Under the pieces are notes generated by a model. That model was not told the origin of the DNA. It was given only the letters and a program-made list of their open reading frames with translations, and searched no databases. DNA of 64,000 nt from Dipteris shenzhenensis (taxonomy: Eukaryota > Polypodiophyta > Polypodiopsida > Gleicheniales): the NCBI GenBank assembly GCA_047967505.1, contig CM106539.1; one strand, written 5' to 3'. The stretch's first letter is position 1, and each line of letters begins with the position of its first letter. Positions 21,820 through 32,560 of this stretch are shown piece by piece. The translations under genes and the position numbers were made by a program.

Positions 21820-24800
21820 ATGGTTAACTCCATGTCAGGAGATGCTGCAGCTTGCAATGATGTTTGGTATGTTGATTCAGGTGCCTCTAACCACATGACC
21901 AGTCATGGTGAGTGGTTTCATGATGTTAGAAATTTGGATAAGCCAGGTTATGTTGAAACAGGTGATGATACTGCACACCCAATTACACAGGTTGGTAAAG
22001 TGCCATTGGCTATGCAGGATGGCAAAACGAAGTACTTGGCAGATGTACTTCATGTTCCAAAAATCACTAAGAACCTGGTTTCAGTTGGCTAGATGGTTGA
22101 GCAAGGTCTGCAGGTTAGATTTAATCTTGATGGATGCTTTGTTGAGGACTTGAAAAATAAGTGCCGCTTGGTTGCGAAAGGCAACAAAAATGGCAGAATG
22201 TTCACCTTGGATGTTGATATGCCTGAGGTGAAAGCTGCTATGTTTGCGCATGGGAGAGGTGTCATTGCAGATATTGAGATATGGCACAAACGCATTGGGC
22301 ACGTGAATATACAAAGGCTGAAATCTATGCAAACGAAAAACATTGTTGCAGGTTTGCCTAAATTCAGAGTTGAGGGAATGCAAAAGGTATGTGAAGCATG
22401 CCAAATGGGTAAGCAGGCCAGACATGCATTTCCCAAAAATGCTAAGGTGAGCAGAAGACCTTTGGAAGTGATCCATTCAGATGTTTGGACAACCAAAACT
22501 GCTTCTATTGGTGGATGCCATTATTATGTGACGTTTATTGATGACTACACTAGGAAGGTGTGGATTTATTTTATGAAGCACAAAAGTGAAGTGTTCAGCC
22601 ATTTCAAGGCTTTTAAGGCCATGGTTGAAAAAGAGAAAGGTGTGCATATTAAAGTGCTAAGATCTGATGGAGGGGGAGAGTACTTTTCAGAAGAATTTTG
22701 TGAATATCTGAAAGAACAGGGAATTCAAAGGAAGTACTCATGCAGGTCTACCCCTCAGCAGAATGGGGTTGCAGAAAGGAAGAACAGGCATATTGCAGAA
22801 GTAGGACGGGCGATCCTAAATGAGAAAAACATGCCTGATTATTTTTGGGCTGAAGCAGTAGCAACTGCTGTTTATATTATGAACAGAACCCCCACTGCAG
22901 CTGTCCATGGCATGACGCCTGAAGAAATGTATACAGGCCAAAAACCAGATATTTCTCACTTGAAGGTATTTGGTTGCATAGCTTATGTTCATGTTCCTGA
23001 TGAGAAGAGAACAAAGCTGGATCCAAAGGTAGAAAAATGCATCTTTATTGGATATGCTCAGCACCAGAAAGGGTATCGTTGTTATAACCCTTCCACCCGC
23101 AAAATGCAAGTGAGCAGAGATGTTGTTTTTGATGAAATGAGCAGCTGGTATGCACCAACTGTTATGGTAGGAGATGCAGATGCAGGAAATGGGAATGCTA
23201 CAATAAATGCAGAGCAGCAATCTCAAGCCTTGAGTGGACCCAGAGAGTCCTCTACTAGTGGATCTAATGCATGGACAGGGAGATTGAGATCTAGTGAATC
23301 GTCACATGGCAGCCCTGATAGTGTTGTGCAGGTATCACATAAGGGAAAAGAAAAAGTAGACCATGCTCCAGTGTTTGATGTGTCTGCTGGTAGCTCTCAT
23401 GTTGATGGAGAGTCAAGCGGCTCTGAAATGAGCCTTGATGAGGAACTTGGGATTCCTTCTGTTGTTACACCTGGTGCAAGGAAAAGCAGGCATGATTTAA
23501 AGACTCCTGCAACTGATCCAGTTGTACGGAGGTCCACTCGTATTAAGTATCCAGTTGACAGGCTGAGATATGATGGGTATACAGCACATCACTATGCTTA
23601 TATGGTCAAGGTTCTAGAGGAGCCAGAGCCCACATGTTTTGAGGATGCAGCAGGGCATAAAAATTGGGAAGCAGCTATGGATGAAGAGATGGCTGCCTTG
23701 GATGCAAACCACACTTGGGATTTGATGCCTTTGCCTCATGATAAGAAGGCTATTGGCTGCAAGTGGGTTTACAAAGTAAAGCACAATGCTGATGGGTCTG
23801 TTAGCAGGTACAAGGCAAGATTGGTTGCCAAAGGTTTTGCGCAGACATATGGAATTGACTATGAGGAAACTTTCAGCCCAATTGCAAGGATGGCAACCGT
23901 GAGAGCAGTAATTGCTATGGCTGCTGCAAAGGGATGGTCTTTGCATCAGATGGATGTGAAAAATGCCTTCTTGCATGGTGATTTGCAGGAAGAGGTTTAT
24001 ATGATGCAGCCAGAAGGTTATGAGGATAATTCACACCCCGATTTTGTATGCAGGTTGCGCAAAGCCTTGTATGGCTTAAAACAGGCGCCGAGGGCATGGT
24101 CAGACAAGATAGGGCAATATCTTGTCACTATTGGATTTCAGATTTCCAATTCAGATTTTTCACTTTATGTGAAAAGGACAAACAGAGGGATTGTGCTTAT
24201 AGTCATCTATGTTGATGACTTGATTATTACAGGTGATAGTGATGCAGACATTAATGAAGTGAAGCTGCTGTTGAAGCAGAAATTTGAGATGAAGGATTTG
24301 GGAGAGCTGCGTTACTTCTTGGGCATTGAGGTTATTAGATCCCCAAGTGGGATATGGCTATTGCAAAGGCAATACGGTTTGGACATGCTGTCCAAATATG
24401 GGATGACAGGCTGTAAGCCTATTTCTGTTCCATTGGAGCAGAATGTGAAGCTCAATACAGAGACAGGTGAGCTTCTTGAAGATATTACTATGTACAGGCG
24501 CATAGTAGGTAGCTTGATTTACATGACTATAACCAGACCAGATTTGAGCTATGCTGTGGGGCAGGTGAGTCAGTTTATGCAAGCACCGAGGAAGCCACAT
24601 TTGGATGCGGCTAGGCACATACTGCGGTATGTGAAGTCCACATTGCATTATGGACTGTTTTATGAAGCTGGGTGTGCATTACAGGTACATGGATACACAG
24701 ATGCTGATTGGGCTGGTAGTGTCTCAGACAGGAGATCTACTAGTGGTTTTATGTTTTCCTTGGGAGTGGTGCCATCAGTTGGAGCAACAAGAAGCAGCCA

Positions 24801-25211
24801 ACAGTTGCCTTGTCGAGCACAGAGGCTGAGTACAGGGGTGCAGCAATGGCTGCATGTGAGGTAGCTTGGTTACGGAAGCTACTTGCAGATATGGGACAGT
24901 CAATTCATGCAGCAGTTGTCATTCATTGTGACAACATTAGCAGCATCATGCTTGCTAATAACCCAGTTTATCATGCTAGAACAAAGCACATTGAGGTGCA
25001 TTTTCACTTTGTGAGAGAGAAGGTTCTAGCTGGTGAGATTGATCTTGTCTATGTCAGCACTGAGGAGCAGGTGGCTGATATTTTTATGAAGGCATTGGGT
25101 ACCGAGAAGCTTCGCAGATTTAGGAGCTTGCTTGGTGTACGTGAGATGGATTTGAGCTTGAGGGGGAGTGTTGAGATATCAAGCTCTACCCACGATATAT
25201 CTCCTGGATGA
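21820..25211 (+). pseudogene. Copia pol: protease, integrase, RT, RNase H
   Basis: The protease has WYVDSGASNHMT (about 21868). A single TAG at 22090-22092 interrupts an otherwise continuous frame (21820-24864). The GAG-pre-integrase zinc motif has IWHKRIGH and CEACQMGK. The integrase catalytic residues are visible as HSDVW, RSDGGGEY and AERKN, followed by the FGCIAYVHVPDE segment. The RT spans about 23640-24500, with KWVYKVKHNADGS, MDVKNAFLHGDL and the YVDD box. RNase H begins GYTDADWAGS at about 24690. A 1-base deletion near 24763 (expected GGGG, present GGG) shifts the frame; the rest (SSTEAEYRGA, HIEVHFHFVREKV) is open at 24810-25211. Apart from these lesions the enzyme motifs are intact. 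Confidence 0.93.
25161..25168 (+). other. Copia polypurine tract
   Basis: AGGGGGAG immediately before the right LTR, preceded by TTGAGCTTG; the usual plus-strand primer position. Confidence 0.9.
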
Positions 25212-25466
25212 CTATCATTTATGTCACTACCTATGTTAGTTGTACTCGTGGTGTAGTTAGACTACCACGTATGTTTTTGGTTTGGGTTCACATATGAACC
25301 ACGTATTCTAGGGTTTGACATATAGGGTATTTCCCTCTTCTATTTTATTGTTGTTGTGTGCAAAAGTGAAGAAAGGCTTCACCCTCCAACCTTGTGTCCT
25401 CTCTCTTTTGTGTGTTGTGAAGAAAGCTGAACTTGAGTCTCCTATCTCTCTCCCTTATTCTTTACA
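25169..25466 (+). repeat. Right LTR of the nested copia (298 bp)
   Basis: Same length as the left LTR with three substitutions. It is followed by GTAGA, nearly identical to the GTACA before the left LTR, after which the Ty3 coding sequence resumes. Confidence 0.95.
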
Positions 25467-27540
25467 GTAGAGACACTTCATGTGGAGGATGTGGAGCACA
25501 CTAAATGACACCAACACAATGAAGAGCTTCTTGGTGATTCTCTATCAGGTAGTGAGAAGCTCCAGTACCTGGATATGTTAGATGATTTTCCATGTCTCTT
25601 TACAACAAGCTATTCACAGGTTTGACCAATCTCTCTTGTAAAGCACAAGACTGAGTTGAAGCCAGAAAGCAAGCCAGTTGTGCAATGCTTAAGGCGATTG
25701 GGGGTGATCCAAGCTGAGGCACTAAAGAAAGAGGTAACACAACTACTTGAGGTGCAATTCATCTTTCCTGCTAATGATTCAAAATGGATATCTCCTGTAG
25801 TTGTCACACCAAAGAAAGGAAATAAGTGGCGGGTTTGTGTGGACTTTCGTCCTTTGAATGCATGCACTAAGAGGGATCATTTTCCTTTTCCATTCCAAGA
25901 TGAAATACTAGACCAAGTAGTAAGGCATGAGATGTATTCTATATGTGATGGGTATTCTGGGTACTTTCAAATTCGTATTCGGGAGGAAGATCAAAGGAAA
26001 ACATCATTTGTCACACCTTGGGGAGTTTTTGCTTACAGAGTGATGCCTTTTGGGTTGACCAATGCACCAGCTACATTTCAAAGGTTCATGAGTCACATCC
26101 TTGAGCCTTACTTGGGAAAGTTCATAAGGGTGTTTTTGTATGATTTTTGCATTTATTCTCGATGCATTGATCACATGCAGAAGTTAAAGATAGCATTGGA
26201 TGAAGCAAAAGGGTGTCTAAATCCTAGCATGGCATTGCCAAGTCCTGAGAGTGTCACTAGTGTTCGCAGAATTCTAGGAAAGAGCAAGTATTATCAACGC
26301 TTTTGTGATGATTTCATAGAGAGTGCATCCCATGAACTTGTTGACAAGAAAATGAGTTTCTTTCCAATGGGGTGTGGAGCAACAAGAGTCTTTTTAGCAA
26401 CTTAAGGAGGCCATGAGTAAGGGTCCAATATTGAAGCCCCCTGATTGGTCTCAAGACTTTTATGTAAATCCAAGTGTATCTTTGCATTCAATTGGTGCTA
26501 TATTGCTACAAAAAGGAGAGGCAGGTAGAATGCAACCCATCTATTATGCCAGCCAACAGCCTACAGAGGTGGAAACAAGGTATGAAGAAATGGAGCAATA
26601 AGCCCTCTCTTTGGTGTTTTCAGTCAGAAAGTTTCGCTCCTATTTATTACCTCGGCCATTTTCTTCCTTACCTCTCAGTCTGTATTAGCATATCTAGTTC
26701 GCAAGCCTAATTCTGGGGGGAGATTTGCAAAATGGTTGTTAGAGCTTCAAGAGTTCTCTTTCTCTTTTGTCACTAAAAATACCACTAGGTCCACTATGGC
26801 AGATTTGCTCACAGGACGGAATGATCTAGGAGAAGAAAAGAAATGTAAGGAGAACATTAAAGATGAAAGGGATACACCACCAATAGCTTTTATTTTGTAT
26901 TTTGATGGGGCTTTTAGTCCTTCACACCAACAAGGAGCCGAGGGGATAGTCTTGATGAATTCTAAAGGTCAAGAGGTGTGGGCAAGAGGACAAGAGCTTC
27001 TAGGTATCACAACTAACAATGCAGCTGAGTATAATGCTTTGATTCTTGGTTTGGAGGGTTGTCTTCAAAGTCAAGTTAAAGAATTGGAAGTAAGAGGAGA
27101 TTCTCAGCTCATTATAAAGCAAATGCAAGGGCATTACAAGACAAGAAGTCCTCATTTGGAGGAGCTTAATCAAAAGGCTATGGCACTATGTAGTTAGTTT
27201 GATTTTTGCAAGTTTGTTCATATAAACAGAAAAGAAAATCAAAGGGCAGATGAGTTGGCTACTCAAGCCATTGTAGTACAAGACCACCGGGGGTGGTTTC
27301 TTGGGTATACACTGGATGGCTAGAACTGCAAGATGTTCAGCAATATGTGAAAGAAGGCATGTTTCCTCGAGGGTTAACTCCACAATAGAAGCAGAGATTG
27401 GTTACTTTTGGCCACGCCTCCATAAGGATGTATATGAATGTCATGAATGGAACCTATCAACTTGAGGATGTTGATGGCATGGTGATACCTGGATGCACCA
27501 ATGAGTATCGCTTTAAATTTTTCCATGATCAACCACCTTG
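25467..27540 (+). pseudogene. Ty3 RT, RNase H, second RNase H and integrase remnants
   Basis: RT lies at about 25656-26390 (FIFPANDSKWISPVVVTPKKG, RVCVDFRPLNACTKRDHFPFP, YRVMPFGLTNAPATFQRFM). Its catalytic box reads FLYD instead of YLDD, so it is probably dead. RNase H 1 is at 26413-26640 (GAILLQKGEAGRMQPIYYAS). A second, plant-type RNase H is at about 26880-27197 (ILYFDGAFSP, TTNNAAEYNALILGLEGCL, VRGDSQLIIKQMQG), the extra domain known from Tat elements. Then ENQRADELATQA. Of integrase only IGYFWPRLHKDVYEC (about 27395-27435) remains, followed directly by a C-terminal tail (YQLEDVDGMVIPG), so the whole DDE core is deleted. Some stops interrupt the frame. Confidence 0.88.
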
Positions 27541-27580
27541 AGGGCTAGGAGACCCTCTCTATTACTAGAGAGGATCTGCT

Positions 27581-27593
27581 GGGGGGGAAAAGA
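27581..27593 (+). other. Ty3 polypurine tract
   Basis: GGGGGGGAAAAGA abuts the right LTR at 27594. Confidence 0.8.
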
Positions 27594-29672
27594 TGTGACG
27601 CCAAAAATTGATATTTTTTATTTGGCATTGGTATTGTTTTCTTCTATGTTTGATAAGAGTTTGAGTAGCAAGTGAGAGCCTAGCGGCTCTCACTTATTTC
27701 TATTTTCTAAGATATTGTATTGGATTGAGAGGATGAGTGGAATGGATCATTGTAAATACCATAGGTATGAATTATTAATACCTTGGTATGGGGTGAGAGT
27801 TATTTGTGTATGGAATATTATGGGGTTTTTAGAAAATAGGAAGAGTGAGTCATATAAAGAGGTGGGCTCATGTCCACGTGTCCCAATAATATAAGACAGG
27901 CCACATGCCAAGCATGTGGAAGGCATGTGGAGGAGTGTGGAGTCAAGAGGAATCCTTCTAGAATTCCTATGTGGAATACGAAGGATGTGGACATATGGAA
28001 AAGAGAGGGTCCCTATGGGCTCCATGTGGGAAGACTCTTGACTTTCTCAATATTTTAAGAGTTTTGAGCATCTTTTGATGGGACACATGGCAAGAGTAGC
28101 CAAAAAGGACATGGATGGTGACATACGGGCTTATGCGATTGATGGGGAAAGGAATCTACAGGCGGCAATTGTAAATGGGTGAAGGAGGGTGACAAAATCT
28201 CTATAAAAAGAGCCCTCCTCTCCCTTGTTCATCAATCTCTTCCACCATTAGGCCTCATGTTTTTGTAGCTCTAGTCTCCTCAAGCCTCTTCCATGAGCCT
28301 TCTCTCCCTCTTGTAGATATTCTCCTCTATAGACTCTTGAGTCCATCTCTCTCTAGTTCATTCTCTCTCTATGAGTAGTCTTGGAGCTTCCGCTCCCTCT
28401 TGTACATATGAAACCTCTTCTTCTCCCTTGTTTTTATAGTGTTTTAAGTTGCATTGGAGTGGAGTCTCACTCTATTGGTAATGAAGGTCACTTCAATTTC
28501 TCTCTCATGAGTGTCTCTTCCCTTTTCTTTCTTTCAAAGCCTTAAAAGTTCTTTCTATTCAGCCGCTCATTGCACACACATGCTCCATCCATTTCCCAAG
28601 TCACCAGAGCAATTACTTACTCTCTTTTAGGCAAAATCTATGAGTGGTGGATCGTTGATAAAGGTGGAGTCTTGAGGGAGCATCCTGCTCAGGCGAAATT
28701 AGCATGGGTGGAGGGCAGTTTTTATGACAGTTTGACCCCCTATTAGTATTTTGCTCATAACTTTCTGCTCGGTAGTCCGATTTTAATGCAACTTAGATTA
28801 CACAAAGCTCTCTTCAAGGCACATGTCTCTTCATTCTTAGATCTTAAATCAGATATTGCTGCAAAAAGTTATGAGTCTCTGTGTCTGACAAGCTATTTTC
28901 ATGATAGTTTTTACCCCATCTAGTAAACTACCCATAACTTTCTGGCCGCTTCTCTATTTCTTACGAAACATATATCAGCACGAAGCTCTCTTTAAGATGC
29001 ATGTTTGTGTGTTCTTAGATCTTGAATTAGATATTGCTACAAAAAGTTATGGGTCTCTGTGTCTAACAATCTATTTTCATGATAGTTTTGACCCCCGTCT
29101 AGTAAACTGCCCATAAGTTTTTAGCCACTTCTTTGTTTCTTACGAAATGTATATCACACGAAGCCTATCTCAAGGTGCATCTCTTTTGTATTTAAATCTT
29201 TTATATCATGTCTCTACTAAAAGTTATAGGCCTCTGTGTTTAATGATAGTGTTTTGAGCTAAGTGTAAAGGTGTCTATGAAGGAGGTGCAATGTTTCCTC
29301 GAAACCTACCCATCCGACCAAATCAGCCCCTTCAAACTCCTCGATATATATCAGTTCATGTCATGTTGAGCCGCAAGATTTTCTTTCAACAATGTATCAC
29401 TCTTCTCTTTGGTGCAGAACGGCTTGCTGAGATTATGGCCTCTGCTGATCCTTTTCTTCTCCCTATGCTTGAGTACAACATCACTTGGGATGTTACCATC
29501 TGCATTCTCATCTGCATTCTCATCTGAGGGAGGAAATTATGGTGTGGTATCTTGGCATAAAAGCTTCCTTTTAATGTCCCTTCCTCAATGATAAATATCT
29601 TTGTCAGTCAGTTCGAAAGCAACAAGAAGTAAAGAGGTGTGTGAAGTTTATTACCCCCAACTTCATGTCACA
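27594..29672 (+). repeat. Right LTR of the Ty3 element (2079 bp) with three internal repeats
   Basis: Starts TGTGACGCC and ends GTCACA. Contains three roughly 176-180-bp direct repeats marked by CATAA(C/G)TTT at 28756, 28933 and 29112 and by TGTGTCT(G/A)ACA. The left LTR has only two. It also contains a TCTGCATTCTCATC tandem near 29505-29525 that is missing from the left LTR. Confidence 0.85.
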
Positions 29673-31140
29673 GTACATGTGTGTTATTGTAGATGGTATG
29701 GATCAAAATACAACAACATTACCTTCATTTGTTAAGACTCCACCTGAGCTACAAGGAAAATACTTTTTAAAGACACATCTATGTGGAGTGTTAGTGCATG
29801 TATTTAAGTCTTTTGCAGACATATGGATTGATTCCTTGCATATACATGATAGCAGTCAAGTAACATTCGTTATAGAGGCAATTTACAATGTACATGCATA
29901 AAAAGGTCACCTACTAGCAACTTTGAGACTACAGGTAGACAATTGTGGATGAGAGAATAAGCATGTACTCTTCTTTGCATTTTGCTCAATGCTAATCGCT
30001 CATAGAATCTTCAATGAGATTGAAGTTGGTTTTTTGTTGGTTGGGCACATACATGAGGATATTGATAAGGTATTTAACATAGTTTCAAGAGAGCTAAAGC
30101 ACAAGGACATGGAGACGATGAATGACTTGATAAGAAAATGTGGGAGGCAAGTTGGTGGCCACAAGGAACAGTCTAAAAGGATGTATGATTGGAAGAGCTT
30201 TATTCTATCTTTCATACAAAAAGGTGGTGATGCCCTGATAGGTCATGGTGCTCCACACTATTTTTGCTTTTTCTTAAAGGATGAAAAACCAGTGATGCAT
30301 AGTGGAAACACTATTCTCTTGATACAAAATGGGAACCTAAAGAACCTTACTCTCTCTTAACTTCAATTTCAAGCAAAGAAATGCATCCAACATGGGCTCC
30401 TATAAAAGAATTCAGTGAGAAATCCAAAGGTGAAATAGAAGGCTTAAAAGCTTTTATTACATACAAAGAGGAAATGCTCCGGAGATTTCCTGATTGGAAG
30501 CCCTTTTTGAAGGAACACACTAGTATTGTAATTAGCAAGACCTACCAATTGATAAAGGACCTTGCAAAAATGTGAGAAGATGATATTAAGGCAAAATGGC
30601 CTTTATGTTGGCCAAATGTTGGTAACGACTTGCGCCCAGTATGTGGTCTCTTTGAAAATGAGTTTGAATCATTGCTCCCACATCCATATTGTGGACCCAA
30701 GAAGAGAGATGCCACAAATAGACATAGACGTCCTTTGTTTTATTGCAGTTCGACCATTGGATGATGAACATGAGAATATGAAGTTTTGGGTTGTGAAAGT
30801 AGTGGACGTGAGCATGGATGACCGGGGGAGAGCTACAACATTCATAGCGGTATAGTATGAGCCAAGGGGTAGGAAGAAGAACTAGGATAACAATACATTG
30901 TATAGTACTTGTCTGAAAAAGGAATGGGTCCCAAACCATGATGCACTTTCAAAACTTTCCATAGAGACAATCATAGTATCTTGGAAATCGAGGACGAAGA
31001 AAACAAAGAAGCACATGGGATATGATGTAGAAGAAAAAATAAAATTACCGCAACCAATTATTTTGCACATTACAGAGTTCATAAAGATGCTCGCCAAGGA
31101 GGAAGTAGAAGGAGATATCGCAAATGAAGAATGCCCATGA
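29673..31140 (+). pseudogene. DUF7869-type mobile gene, 3' part
   Basis: Continues the gene broken at 16050. It reads YMCVIVDGMDQNTTTLPSF (29673 on), then HLCGVLVHVF, then LQVDNCG followed by a stop, ENK (29930-29960), then EIEVGFLLVGHIHEDIDKVF (30018-30070). The three acidic motifs (DGMDQ, DNCG.EN, H.HEDID) are the DUF7869 signature. The C-terminal part holds YDWKSFI, a conserved-looking hydrophobic stretch, and frames to 30575, 30855 and 31140. Stops at 29901, 29949 and 30360 and frame changes show decay. Joined in order to 13894-16050 it makes one gene; the inserted Ty3 element explains the 13.6-kb gap. Confidence 0.75.
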
Positions 31141-32059
31141 TAACACCATTCAAATATCGAGAAAGAGTGAAGGTGGTGGTGGTGGTGGTCAGATCAGAGT
31201 GAATGAAGATGGCATCCAAGCGACAAGTGATGACAAAAAGGACATTCGAACAAGCAAATGTTTGGATTGCTCATTTCTGTGACGATAGAAAAGGACATTC
31301 AAATAAGCAAATGTTTGGATCGCCCATTTCTACTTAAGTCATTGTAAAGGCATAATTAAATTATTGAAAAGGCCATGGCAAATCCTTTCATGTTTGGATC
31401 GTCCATTTGTACTTAACTCATTGTAAAGGTAGAAATAATTATTGAAAAGGCCACGGCAGATCCTTTGTACAAAGACTCATCTAGAGCAATATTTCTTATA
31501 AACTTATGATAATGTAAAATTGCAAGCATAGCTATTGCTATTTTTTAGAGTACAAAAGAGGCTTCCATCATGTCTCATGTCTATATAAACCTTTTAATTT
31601 CTTGAATATTCAAGAGTGTTATAGTTTTTTGCATTGAAAGTAAAAGGAGTCTTGCAGGTCTCTTGTGTATACCTTTTTTAAATTTTGTGAATCTTCAAGA
31701 GCGTGGTTTTTCATGGATTTAAACTAATAACTCAAGGGATTTTTTAATTTAAGAATAGGATTCTTAAAAACAAGAAATACAAAATTAGGATTTAATAGTA
31801 GTTTTTGCATTATTAGTGCAACATTGTAGAGAGATATTTTGAAATGTATTATGTGGAATGACAGTTCGAGAAAGTAAACTTTTGATTCTCGAATGACATT
31901 TTCATAAAGTAAAACTTTCATTTGGGAAGGATTTTAAGGAATAGTCCAAAAGTAGACATATGAGTCCAAAATTAATGAAATAAGTGTTGATATCTAAGTT
32001 TCCATGGAATACACTCAGAAATCATCTAAGTAGGTTGCAGTAAATTGGGTTAGATAATC
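31141..32059. other. No gene; short duplicated text
   Basis: A GGTGGTGGTGGTGGT stretch at 31172-31186. The words CAAGCAAATGTTTGGAT(T/C)G and CATTGTAAAGG...TTATTGAAAAGGCCA(T/C)GGCA(A/G)ATCCTTT recur between 31245 and 31465, a decayed tandem duplication of about 85-90 bp. The rest to 32060 is AT-rich with no motif. Confidence 0.5.
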
Positions 32060-32560
32060 TAGAAAGTGTCAACCATAAATCTTTGAAAGTTTGATGATGC
32101 ATACCACAGTCCAAATGGCCTCATCTTGGTAGCATATACACCCCATTTTGTTTGAATGCGGTCTTGGATTGAACTTCAGGTGCAATAGATATCTGATTAT
32201 AACCATTGTACCCATCCATGAATGAGTACATCATGCAACCTGTTACTTGGTTTAGAATCTCATCTATGAATGGAACAAGAAATGGGTTTGGTACTATTAG
32301 AGCATTCAATTTTCTATAATGATAAAAAAAGGGAGCTTACCATTCTTTTTGGGTACCACCATAATAGAAAACAACCAATCACTCTTTCAATGGCATAAAT
32401 AAAACTTGCTTGAATCATTTTGTCCAACTCGGCAATCACTTGCTTGGCATAATTAGGATTCATGCGGTACATTAGGAAAAAAGGGAGCTCATTTTGGGGC
32501 TCTGAGAGAAATCCACAATTTCTTCTTTTTTCGTGAGTCCGAAATATGGGAGAGTAATAA
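32060..32560 (-). pseudogene. Ty3/gypsy reverse-transcriptase relic
   Basis: On the minus strand the order is NPNYAKQVIAELDKM (about 32430), FIYAIER, a VPKK word, then LNALIVPNPFLVPFIDEIL and CMMYSFMDGYNGYNQISIA (32160-32300), which match Ty3 RT motifs up to and just past motif A (SFMDGY carries the first catalytic aspartate). Frameshifts separate the pieces and nothing of the YxDD part is visible at lower coordinates. No LTRs seen. Confidence 0.75.

Larger units (their letters stand above)
20047..25466 (+). mobile_element. Young Ty1/copia LTR retrotransposon nested in the Ty3 element
   Basis: Two LTRs of 298 bp each (TGTTGAGATATC to CTTTACA) bound a 4.8-kb interior with an initiator-Met primer site, gag, protease, integrase, RT, RNase H and polypurine tract in copia order. 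The LTRs differ at 3 of 298 positions, so insertion is recent. Flanks are GTACA (20042-20046) and GTAGA (25467-25471), a 5-bp target duplication with one difference. The element sits between the Ty3 protease and RT. It is not autonomous: at least two in-frame stops, a gag/protease frame break near the zinc knuckle and a 1-base loss in RNase H. Confidence 0.95.
16051..29672 (+). mobile_element. Ty3/gypsy LTR retrotransposon, Tat-like, non-autonomous, carrying a nested copia
   Basis: Left LTR 16051-17659 and right LTR 27594-29672 both begin TGTGA(T/C)GCC and end GTCACA, giving a 6-bp inverted terminus. The flanks are AGTAT on the left and (A)GTAC on the right, an imperfect 4-5-bp target duplication. 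Internally come a primer site, gag with CCHC, protease, RT, RNase H and a second RNase H domain. Of the integrase only the first finger segment and the extreme C-terminus remain, and a polypurine tract follows. The extra RNase H is the hallmark of the Tat lineage in plants. The element interrupts a DUF7869 gene and is itself interrupted at 20047. It is coding-dead: in-frame stops, RT catalytic loss and integrase deletion. Confidence 0.88.

Noticed and set aside
22081-24648. Minus-strand frames inside copia (22081-22496, 22816-23226, 23614-23976)
   Set aside because: Antisense shadows of the polyprotein.
16046-29677. A perfect 5-bp target duplication for the Ty3 element
   Set aside because: The flanks are AGTAT and GTACA; only a 4-base GTAT/GTAC similarity (5 if the shared A is counted) is present, so I report it as imperfect.
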